Origin: Plasmopara viticola | Lineage: Eukaryota; Oomycota; Peronosporomycetes; Peronosporales; Peronosporaceae | Assembly (NCBI GenBank): GCA_001695595.3 | Contig: MBPM02000151.1 | Location: 1 to 64,000 of the forward strand | Reading direction: 5' to 3' | DNA length: 64,000 bases | Part shown: positions 1 to 8,551 of the stretch, one piece after another | Layout of the letters: every line of letters begins with the position of its first letter | Position numbering within the stretch: the stretch's first letter is position 1 | Made by a program: the position numbers and the translations under genes | The notes under the pieces: model-generated | Seen by the model: only the letters and a program-made list of their open reading frames with translations | Database searches by the model: none | What the model was told of the DNA's origin: nothing

Positions 1-865
1 GATTATAGCCACCGTTTGGGTTTCTTCCCTTCTTATATGGAATAGGTAATCTAGTACCTTCTGGAAAGGTATTGTTCATCAAAATATCACAAAGTACTTC
101 ATATGCTCCAGACTCAAGGTTGAATCCAAACTGATGTGACGAGCCAATAGCAGTATCTCTTGTCTCAATGTCAATAAGATTCAATAAGTAATCATACGTT
201 GCAACCCAATCATATTTATTTAGTGCTTTGTTTGCTAACTTTCCGTTATTTACATTAAATAATTTACCATCCGTCCCAATATATACGTTTTTATCTGGAG
301 TACCAGAATTTAGAATCGGATTAACTTTTCTTTTGATAATAGTTGGGTTAATGGTGTATTGATCAATTATTTTGTCTCGAGCGTTTTTTTGAAAGTTGAA
401 ATCATTTGCTTCAACTTGAGTCCCAAAGTCATATGTACTCTGTGTATCATCAATATCACTCAAGGAGTTTTCCTCATCGCCAATATCAGCTAAATCGTAT
501 TGACTATCCGTTGGTGTCATTACCGGTACTGCCTGCATACCTGTTGAAGTCATAGATGGAGCTGATTGTACGCCCGTTGAACTCATAGATGGAGCGGCTT
601 GTATACCCGCTGAAGTCATTGTAGGTGTTGCTTGTACTCCCATCGTTACCATTGACGGAGTTACTTGCGATGCAGTTGAGGCTACTTTCCTTAGCAATTG
701 TTGAAGCGTCGAAGTATCTATCGTTTGATCCAGATCAGAAGCCCATTGTGTTAGGTTGTATCGATCATTCTTTATGTGTGCTAATTGAAGCTCCGCACTG
801 TTCTCCTCAGCGAGTTGCTTCAATTTTTTTTTTCGATCACGGAGAGATTTAAAATTCGGAAACAT
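1..865 (-). CDS. Unknown viral-region protein, C-terminus beyond window
   Basis: The minus frame is open from an ATG at 865 to the left edge, 288 codons with no stop, so the gene is partial at its 3' end. I do not recognise the family. The N-terminus is Lys/Glu-rich and probably helical. Residues 68-122 form five imperfect 11-residue repeats rich in Pro, Ser, Thr, Met and Gln, followed by an acidic Asp/Glu stretch and a more globular-looking part. A TATATAG element lies about 29 nt upstream of the ATG. It heads a minus-strand block with the candidate minor capsid and the ATPase and shares their AT-rich composition, so I infer a viral, possibly structural, gene. Unlike its neighbours it shows no break in the visible part. 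Confidence 0.6.
   Translation of the reverse strand, partial: MFPNFKSLRDRKKKLKQLAEENSAELQLAHIKNDRYNLTQWASDLDQTIDTSTLQQLLRKVASTASQVTPSMVTMGVQATPTMTSAGIQAAPSMSSTGVQSAPSMTSTGMQAVPVMTPTDSQYDLADIGDEENSLSDIDDTQSTYDFGTQVEANDFNFQKNARDKIIDQYTINPTIIKRKVNPILNSGTPDKNVYIGTDGKLFNVNNGKLANKALNKYDWVATYDYLLNLIDIETRDTAIGSSHQFGFNLESGAYEVLCDILMNNTFPEGTRLPIPYKKGRNPNGGYN
500..664 (-). repeat. Five 33-bp in-frame repeats inside the first ORF
   Basis: Five consecutive 11-codon units encode variants of (A/S)xPSMxSTGxQ. The units keep the reading frame but differ at several positions each, which points to an old protein-level repeat and not to a recent slippage array. Confidence 0.75.
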
Positions 866-990
866 TTTGACGTTCTCTAAGCACAGCTCTATATAATATT
901 ACAATTATTGTTTTCTGTCACGAATTAATAGCATTATCAACGAGTTGGAGTCTTCAAATTTGACATTATTAAAGTCTTGATTAACGATAC

Positions 991-1772
991 TCAGAGTAAA
1001 TTGCTGTATGCTCCATCGTTAATCGAAAGCCACTGATATTCAGGTGGCTGAATTGAGATCAACTGACCAATTGATGTCCCTTGAGGACTAAACGAACTCA
1101 GAATATCAGGCGGTGTGCTAACCCGATTGTTAATGAGATTAGAACGAATTAAATAACTGCTGACGGGATTAACTTGTGGGGAGGTATTGCTCAAAAAGAC
1201 TTGATTTGTTGTTTGAATGCTTGAAGGATATGTTCCAGCTGAAAATCCTATCACATTTGAAAATCCGTTGTTTGAAACAGTGATTCGAGGAGTATTAGTG
1301 GCGGTTAGAAATCCTGTTCCAGTTTATGAATACAAACCAGTCGATGGACGTGAATATCCACTTGGAACAGAGTTTGGTGTTGCTAAGCAAGTAATTTCGC
1401 ATGAATAGTACGTTGCATTTTCTCTCATCGCGATATATACAACGTTATTACCTTGAGAATCAATCAAGTATGCACCGATACTAACTAACTGAGACTCGGT
1501 TAGTTTGATATATCTTCATACGAATAGTATCCATTTGGAAGCGTAATGGAAACCGTTTGATAGGTTGCTGCGGTTGGAACTAAAACGCTAAACGTGTTGT
1601 TGCTATACAAACTCCCGTTAATATTGAATTGCGAATTGTACATTTGCAGGCTCGATAAAGCAATTTCTTGATTTTTGAAATTCACGCTTGATCCAGTAAA
1701 GTTGAATCTAAATGTATTATTCAAGCCATTGGAAACAATGTTATTACGATTAAAAATGATAGTGCTCGTCAT
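991..1772 (-). pseudogene. Candidate PLV minor capsid (penton) protein, broken
   Basis: Reading starts at ATG 1772 (MTSTIIFNRNNIVSNG) after a TATAGAG box. It continues to about 1501, where one base appears to be missing, resumes in the next frame, meets a TAA at about 1324, and stays open to a TGA at 991. Bridging the two lesions gives about 260 residues rich in beta-prone Ser/Thr/Asn/Val stretches. That fits in size and position with the single-jelly-roll minor capsid protein usually found beside the ATPase and MCP in Polintons and PLVs. There is no diagnostic motif, so the family call is inference from length, composition and neighbourhood. Two independent lesions make it a pseudogene unless they are sequencing errors. 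Confidence 0.45.
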
Positions 1773-1833
1773 AATTGTTTCCACTCTATATTAAAGCAAA
1801 GCTTTTCGCACCAGTATATTGGAGCAAAGATTT

Positions 1834-2502
1834 TTAATTAAAAACTTCACCTCTAAAGTTCTTCCGAATTTGTTGCTTGACAGAGTCTATAAACAAGATC
1901 TGTCCCTTTTCAGATGTTGCTTGTTTGTAATACCTATAGATATCATCTTCACTTACTCCGGGTAGATTAAAATCTTTCAAAATTAGCTGGAGATCGCGTT
2001 TTGAATTTGCTTTTAGAATAGCTATGTATTCAGAGATCAATCGGATCATTTTATCAGTAGCAAAATAACTATGAGCTATGAAAATTGTTGAAAGTCCTCT
2101 GTGTCTTCCTCGAGTAAAGAAATGACTAAATAAATCTCTCTGAAGCTTCTTATCATTGGAATAATCATCAATAATAACAAGTTGTAAAGCATTTGGAATC
2201 TTTTTGATAGCATCAACACTTGGAGGAGCATCTGGATCATAAAACGTTACAAACCCTTGTAGTTTCCCTTTGATGTAATCGTATAACTCTTGATCAGGGT
2301 TGCGAGCTATAATATGTAAGTGGCTATAGACGTGTGGAGACTCTTTAAGTATATGGAAAGCTAGATTTGATTTACCAGAGAAGCTTGGGCCTAAAGCTAT
2401 CATTCGAAAGAGCTTCTGAATACCAAGCTTTTCATTTACTCCAAACGATTTCTTTTTAAACTCCTTTGGGAGCATCCCACCAAAATCAGGAATTGAACTC
2501 AT
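1834..2502 (-). CDS. A32-type (FtsK-HerA) genome packaging ATPase
   Basis: The ORF is intact at 222 aa. Walker A is GPSFSGKS at residues 38-45, and the hydrophobic Walker B strand ends in IIDD at residues 110-113. Further on, TIFIAHSYF resembles the sensor strand of this family. Length and motif spacing match the DNA-packaging ATPases of Polintons, PLVs and virophages, which pump genomes into icosahedral capsids. The start is an ATG. The 46 nt shared with the divergent fibre gene contain a TATATATATAATAG tract that probably serves as promoter for both. It is the only single-copy virion gene here that is entirely intact, which argues for a fairly recent insertion. It could alternatively be compared with virophage ATPases; the motifs alone do not separate these. 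Confidence 0.85.
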   Translation of the reverse strand: MSSIPDFGGMLPKEFKKKSFGVNEKLGIQKLFRMIALGPSFSGKSNLAFHILKESPHVYSHLHIIARNPDQELYDYIKGKLQGFVTFYDPDAPPSVDAIKKIPNALQLVIIDDYSNDKKLQRDLFSHFFTRGRHRGLSTIFIAHSYFATDKMIRLISEYIAILKANSKRDLQLILKDFNLPGVSEDDIYRYYKQATSEKGQILFIDSVKQQIRKNFRGEVFN

Positions 2503-2548
2503 CTTGAAAAGCTAAAATCTGTTGGTATATATATAATAGAATAAAAAT
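2503..2548. promoter_or_regulatory. Divergent viral promoter between ATPase and fibre genes
   Basis: This 46-nt spacer between two divergent ATGs contains an uninterrupted alternating TA tract (TATATATATAATAG). Similar TATATA(G) boxes stand 7-35 nt before the other viral starts in this window, so I read it as a shared viral promoter core. Confidence 0.5.
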
Positions 2549-5255
2549 ATGCTTCCTTCGAGTTATATATCATCGTTGTACAATCCATTAGACTACATTG
2601 GCTCCTTTGGCTATCTAACTATTAGTGTTGGAGATTTGCGATATAACAAGCGAAACGGTGTAAATTACACTTCGGATTTGTACATTACAGGAAATATCTA
2701 TCAAAATGGAACAATGATTGATTTGAGTGTGCTGTCGGGTATTACACCAGGAATTGTTTCTGGTGGTAAATTGTTTGCTGTTGATTCAAATAGAGACATC
2801 ACTAACATTAATAGTCTCTCAGCGTCGCAGTTAACTGGTACCCTTCAAACTGCAGCTCAACCAAGTATCACCTCGCTTGGAACACTATCATCAACACTGA
2901 ATATTAGTGGATCTACTCCTACAACTTGTAATAACTCCCTATCGAGCAGCACATGCTCATTATCTGTTGATTCTGTATCTGGAGATCAGACATTTGGCAG
3001 TACAACAGCGAATAAGTTTCATTTGAGAACAAATGGAAATAGAAAAATAACGATAGGATCCACAGGTTTAGTTGGCATTAATAATACTGCTCCTGCTAAG
3101 CAATTAGATATCATTGGATCAACCGCTTTGACAAATGCGCTATATCAAATTAGTGATGGAACAGTTCTATATCAGCAGTGGTTTGATGGGACTCAATGTT
3201 GTCTTCAAACATTTAGCAATCATCCGCTAACTTTTGCCACGAATAATGCTTCAGTGCAAATGTCAATTTTAACGAATGGAAATGTAGCTGTTAATAACAC
3301 ATTGACAGCTACGAATATATCCGCTTCAACGTTATATGGAACGTTTCAAACCGCTGCTCAGCCAAATATTACATCGCTTGGAACTTTAGCGACTCTTACA
3401 GCTACAGCAATTACTGGAACGCTTCAAACAGCAGCTCAGCCCAATATTTCATCGATTTGAACTTTAGCGACTCTTACGGCTACATCAATTACTGGGACAC
3501 TTCAAACAGCAGCACAACCAAATATTACATCGATTGGAACTTTAACATCATTGAATACGGCAGGATAAGTAACCGCTACTTTAACTGCTAATGGGCAATC
3601 GTTTTGATCTATAAATGGTACTTCAACATGTGCTCTGTTTCATTTTAACAGTGGGGATACTTATTTTGGAACATCTACGGCAAACAATTTAGTCTTTCAA
3701 ACAAGTAATACAGGATGAATGACAATTAGTTCATCAGGTGCAGTATCTGGTATCTCATCATTAAGCGCTACTTCTATTACAGGAACTTTACAAACAGCAG
3801 CTCAACCTAATATTACATCTACAGGAGATTTAACGCTACCTACGTCATTGACAATTACAAATGGTACTACTCCACTATCAATCAGTAATACAACATCAAC
3901 GAGTGCCTTTCGCTTAACTATTCAAAATAGTGGTGGTGCTCAAGATATTGGTTCTTTTACAAACCATAGTTTCTTCTTAAATTCAAACAATACAAGACGA
4001 TTGCAATGTGATCCTGTTGGTAATATTGATATTTTAAATCTAATGCAGCTACTGTTGGATTAAAGCTTGGTGGTACATTAATTACATCAAATGCAACAGA
4101 GCTTAACTACCTAGATTTAACTACGGGCCCAGGAACAGCAGAAGCTTCAAAAGCATTAGTATTAGATGCAAGTAGAAATCTAACGAATGTTGGTAAAGTT
4201 AATTTTACATCATCAGATGCTACCCAACCTATCAGCACTACTAATGCAAGTAATTATGGCTTAAATATCTTATCAACAGTAAATACAAATGGACAGTACA
4301 ATTCAGCTGCGATTGCATTTAGAAATAGTAATGTAGATGGTATGCCTCATGGTGTAATTTTATCTCAACGTACTGCTGCAGCTGCTGGTGACCTAGTATT
4401 TTTAACACAATCTGCTACAAACAATGTATCAGAAACATGTAGAATGTTATCAACTGGAGCATTAGCAGTTAATGCTATAGCTGCTGCTGCCGTAACTGCT
4501 TTTGGAAGTGCAAACTATGTTGATGGTTCCTACCAAAAGTATTAGATTTGCAATCAAACAATGTGTCTCCAATAGATTTTTGTATTGAAATTAACTCTGG
4601 AACAAACGCAACAAGTACAAATGCAACTTGGATGGGCAATTTGACTAACAATGATTTACGATTCGGAGTCAATAAGTCAACTAAGATGATTCTTGACACA
4701 AATGGGCGTTTAGGAGTTGGAACAACATCACCGAGTACTACTTTGCATGTTAGTGGAACTGTTTCTAATACATTTAATGTTGGGGGATCTTTATATTCTA
4801 CTGGGACATCTACAGCATACACTACAAGTCAATTGGGCCCCGTTACGGTGAGCGTCGCTGCTATATTTGGTGGTCCGATTCAGTGTTCATCGATTTATTG
4901 TACATCGGATCGGAGATGCAAGGACATTATCGACCAAGTAGACACTGATTATTGCGATAAGTTCTATGATCTAAACATTTATGAATACAGATACAAAGGG
5001 TCAGATGAAACAATTCCAAAAATTGGTTTCATTAGTCAAGACTTGTATGCAGCTGGATACATTAATCTACTATCAATGACACCAAATGAAAATCTGAAGA
5101 AAGTGGATGAAAACGACATTGAAGGATATCAGGTGAACATTGATTATAGAAAAATTACAGCGATCAACTTCTGTATGATAAAAAAATTATTAGCCTTTAC
5201 TAAACAGTTAGAAGCTGAATTAAATACTCTAAAAGCAAAACTGAAACATAATTGA
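2549..5255 (+). pseudogene. Viral fibre-like protein with C-terminal S74 chaperone, broken
   Basis: A gene of about 900 codons is split by four in-frame stops (3458, 3566, 3605, 3716) and at least two frame changes (near 4050 and 4546). The stem contains several copies of a unit of about 20 residues around TGTLQTAAQPNITSLGTL, a repeat style seen in tail or fibre proteins of large DNA viruses and phages. The last part (from about 4905) starts at SDRRCKD and continues with an IGFISQDL segment and a helical C-terminus. This is the pattern of the peptidase S74 intramolecular chaperone, which trimerises beta-helical fibres and then cleaves itself at the Ser. Three of the four stops are TGA where repeat sisters have GGA. 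The product would be a virion surface fibre; here it can no longer be made full length. Confidence 0.8.
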
Positions 5256-5282
5256 GTGAAGCTCAATAAATTCCGGTCTGAC

Positions 5283-5531
5283 GACCGCTCGAACTTGTTC
5301 GACGGTCAAAGACCTTTTGAACTTCGTTCGGATGTCAACAAAGAAACTTGATTTTTTTGCCGGCTGACGGATACTAATAGCCTGACTGGTCTGAAGACCA
5401 GGCAAACTTGTTCGGCGGGCAAAGACCCTTCGAACTTCGTTAGGACGGCGAGGGAGTTCACTTCGCGAGCCAATGGTGGAGGACCGAAGGTCCCTAGAGC
5501 CCTATGGGCGCCCATTCTGGAGCTCGCTCCA
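5283..5531. terminator. Cluster of hairpins between convergent fibre and MCP genes
   Basis: At least four strong inverted repeats fill the gap between convergent stop codons. One at 5283-5307 has a stem of about 11 bp with one bulge around TCGAAC-TT-GTTCGA. The others are CTGGTC-TGAA-GACCAG (5386-5401), GGACC-GAA-GGTCC (5481-5493), the perfect palindrome ATGGGCGCCCAT (5504-5515) and TGGAGC-TC-GCTCCA (5518-5531). Several share a GAACTTCGTTC-like core. Mimivirus and Sputnik transcripts end at intergenic hairpins, so I infer bidirectional 3'-end signals. The segment is clearly GC-richer than the genes on both sides. Confidence 0.6.
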
Positions 5532-5533
5532 AT

Positions 5534-7309
5534 CTACTCATATTCAACCACTTCACCGGTTAAACGATCAATAGACATAGAACGACCGTATGCTACGAGA
5601 ATTAGACAATTCATACCTTGACTACAAGTGTTGGTACCGGATACAAGGATAGATTTAGGCACATCTCGATTGGTTAAACTAGAGCAGTCAGCGATCAGCA
5701 TGCGCTGGCCAACATCCCATTTGAACGAGTCAAATAACCCATTGCTGATCTCATGAGATAGAGCTCCGTTGATAGCTCCAAGCTTCTTGACTTCGTCTTG
5801 AAACGATTCGAATGAGTAGTCATGCGTTTTGTTAAAAACGTTTTCATTGCCAACCATTACCTGGAAATTCCGGACACTTGCTCCTGGCTGACAAGTCCAT
5901 GGAGCAGAATCGAATGGAGATTGGAATTGTTCAGTATTCGCTGCACTTACGAAATGACCACTGCTGGTTTCGCTAAATGGAATTAAAGCAACGTATTTGA
6001 TATTGTTTAAGCTCGCAGATAGCTGAAAGCTAAAAGCAGCGTTTTGCTGACTGTTTTGCTGTCCAGTGCCTGCTCGCGCTTTAAAATACTGTGCGTAGCA
6101 GTCAAGGTAGTTGATTTTCTTAACAGGTTTAGCAACGATTTGACTTTGATTAGCAAAATCATAGAAAGGAATGTATAATCGAGTCGTTGTAAATGGGAAG
6201 ATTTGACCAGAAGTCGAGATCGCTGTAATGTTGTTAGACATAACACCAAAAGCAACTCGTAGTGACCCAGCTGCACCTGTTGTCAGTTTTCCTGCATTTG
6301 GATTACCAGTAGCTGCACTTGCTACCATTACAGGAACTGTAGAACAACCGTTTAGGGAGACAGACGATAAACTCATTAAATCACCAGTTGCAGTCGTGAT
6401 ATCAACGAAACCGGTGTTGAACGTCATGGTTAATTTGATTTGAGGATTTGCAACAAGATCTAATTCTTTGAAGATTGGATGGAGGTCAACTAAGCGAATC
6501 TTTAATACATAGTACCACGTACCAGCAACACCACCAGCGGTCGTTACACCTGCTACGTAACCACCAGTACCTTGCTGCTGGATTTTAGCAAGAATAGCGC
6601 CACTTCGCGTTGTTGGCCAACCAAGAGGGTTTGTTGCTGTGATCGTTGCTCCAGTGGCATCAGAGGTACCAATTTGTTGTGGATTCCACATTAGACGTTG
6701 AATTAGTCCGGTATTAAGAGCTGGCGTTGTTTCTGGAATTAAACCAGTAGCTACAGTCGAGGCAGCATTGACTGAATTATTAACGGTACCATCTCCTTGT
6801 GTTGAAGTTGCAGGATTACTTCCACTTTGTGAGAAATTAAGACTTGATACATCATCTGGAGCAAGATAGCAATCTGCACCATTCTTTAATAAATCATCAT
6901 CACACCATTCAGTTTGAGCGCGTAAGTTGTTCCAATAATTTTTATAGTCATTGCTCGTAATGACACTTTTACCGTTAATTTCAACCGCTAATTTATCAAC
7001 AATATTCCATACACCAGCTTTTAATCCTACCGCGAACCGATTTAGAACTCCGTTAAGGGCACTTGCAGAAGTATTTTTAGCCGTTACTACATAAGGAACT
7101 ACTACATATGAATCTCGAAGACTTCCATAACCAGTCCCACTATTTAGCTGTGAAATTGCATTTATGATGACAGTTCCCGATTGATACGAACCGTTGTTGT
7201 CATCAACAACGCTAACAACACGTTTGTCTTTGCTGACACTGATAAATGGATCAGGACTAGTCGTCGAGTCATATAAAAACGAATCTGCTTATTGCGTGAT
7301 ATCACTCAT
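5534..7309 (-). pseudogene. Double-jelly-roll major capsid protein with one nonsense codon
   Basis: From ATG 7309 the frame is open to 5534 (591 codons) except for a TAA at codon 7 (7289-7291). The two partial copies at 12287 and 17213 have TTA (Leu) at that codon, so the stop is a point mutation. The product has the length of Polinton/PLV major capsid proteins. The stretch LVDLHPIFKELDLV followed by a beta strand ending MTFNTG resembles the conserved PLV capsid segment. It would form the pseudo-hexameric capsid shell. The gene converges on the fibre gene across a hairpin cluster and diverges from the protease across 60 nt. The only downstream in-frame Met that could rescue translation is at 6691, far into the protein. 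The segment from 6893 upward is the first copy of the tandem unit. Confidence 0.8.
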
Positions 7310-7369
7310 TATTGAAATTGTAAGTTAATGCTTTTTATATTATGAGTAGCTATATATAAACATCAGATA
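7310..7369. promoter_or_regulatory. Divergent viral promoter between MCP and protease
   Basis: This 60-nt spacer contains TATATATAAAC pointing to the protease ATG and TTATATATAGC pointing to the MCP. It is identical or nearly so in the other units (12288-12347 and 17214-17273). Confidence 0.5.
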
Positions 7370-7756
7370 ATGATTTTGAAATTAAATAATCTGGGCGAAT
7401 CTACTGCCAATGAACTACAACAACTTGCAAATCAGCTGAATGTTCATATCGACAATATACTAGATTTCAGAAGCATTAGAGCCCCACTAGGTAATGGAAG
7501 CTACATTATTTTACTACGATTGGATCCAGGAGTTGGACATTGGGTTTGTATGTGCAACAATGAATACTTTGATTTAATGGGTATTGGGCCACCGAGAATT
7601 CTTGGCGCTAAGAAATATAATGACAAACAGTATCAAGGGAGCTATGATAATTATTGCGGTTTATGGAGTATGTTATACCTTTATAGTAAGCAACACAATC
7701 GACCTTATTTATTGAGAAATTTTTACGATTTGAATACAGACATTTCACTTCGTTAA
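7370..7756 (+). CDS. Adenain-like viral cysteine protease, copy 1
   Basis: The 128-aa ORF carries the catalytic pattern of Polinton/adenovirus proteases: His57 in GHWV, Asp68 in YFD, Gln89, and Cys96 in NYCGLW. The seven-residue Gln-to-Cys spacing and the GxGPP segment after the Asp also fit this family. In Polintons this enzyme matures capsid proteins during assembly. It diverges from the MCP, and a second small ORF follows after 12 nt. Copy 1 differs from the others by Leu instead of Ser after the catalytic Asp (FDLMG versus FDSMG). The protein is short for the family but complete in all three units. Confidence 0.82.
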   Translation: MILKLNNLGESTANELQQLANQLNVHIDNILDFRSIRAPLGNGSYIILLRLDPGVGHWVCMCNNEYFDLMGIGPPRILGAKKYNDKQYQGSYDNYCGLWSMLYLYSKQHNRPYLLRNFYDLNTDISLR

Positions 7757-7768
7757 TATAGAGTCATT

Positions 7769-8158
7769 ATGAATAGAATCAGACGATACAGAGGACCTGA
7801 AGTGGATGAAGTTGCTCCAAAAGATGATAGAATCGATGTGATAATGAAAGAATTGGAGTTTTTTCGCTCTGAATTAGCTCAAAAAAATGTTGAATCATCC
7901 ATTTCGAAATATTTCAAAGAAGATATTTTCACAAAAGATAGAGAAACCTTACTCAAAGATGGATTTATTAGTAAAGGAGATTATCTAGAAATTCCATAAA
8001 CGATACTAAATGCCAGATACAAACAATGGTGTATTGATACTGGACACAATCGTATGTTGCGTAAAGCAATCATTAAGAACATCCGAAACGACAAAGTCGA
8101 TGGAGTTGTGTTCAAATATTACGATGGATACGACAAAATACGCGTTTTTCCTACTTAG
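7769..8158 (+). pseudogene. Small viral ORF (orf2), copy 1, nonsense at 7997
   Basis: Twelve nt after the protease, ATG 7769 follows an AATATAGAG box. The frame runs to a TAA at 7997-7999, where copy 2 has TTA (Leu), and would end at 8158. The N-terminal half is charged and probably coiled coil. The C-terminal part after the stop, with an ARYKQWC segment, resembles helix-rich domains seen at the ends of viral D5-type primase-helicases, but that likeness is weak and I do not assign a function. Confidence 0.6.
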
Positions 8159-8444
8159 TGTATTTATAGTTGATATTCTGACACTGATAAATACTTGCAC
8201 AAATCAAGTCAATTTCTTCGCAAATTTTTATTATGTCTGATCCTGTATGCTTATTTATTTTTGAACAATTTAGTCAAATATCTTCAAAATCAATATTATC
8301 GGTATCATCGGTACTATCGGTATCTATAGGTTCATGAAGCTTAACATCTTCAGCATAACCAGTATTATCGGTATCGGATAGATATTTATGTAGACACAAA
8401 GAGCATGGATATTACATAAATATATTTGTATCTGCAGTAGTTCA

Positions 8445-8462
8445 ATCACCCAGTTGGGTGAT
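8445..8462. repeat. Perfect 18-nt inverted repeat upstream of CRN copy 1
   Basis: ATCACCCA-GT-TGGGTGAT, repeated at 13423-13440 and 18349-18366. A second inverted repeat follows; in unit 3 it is the perfect 16-mer palindrome AACCCAACGTTGGGTT at 18373-18388, slightly decayed in units 1 and 2. Both lie about 70-110 nt before the CRN ATG, where AT-rich viral DNA changes to GC-richer CRN sequence. Confidence 0.7.
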
Positions 8463-8551
8463 GTCAAAAAACCAACAGTGGGTTATATCATTTGATTGGC
8501 TGAAATATGGATAGAGGGAACGTCCCTCACTCACAGAAAGCAATTGGAAAC

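Noticed and set aside
2549..7309. Stop-codon reassignment to explain in-frame TAA/TGA in viral genes
   Set aside because: Sister copies have ordinary Leu or Tyr codons at the TAA sites, and the intact ATPase and protease end normally, so these are point mutations.
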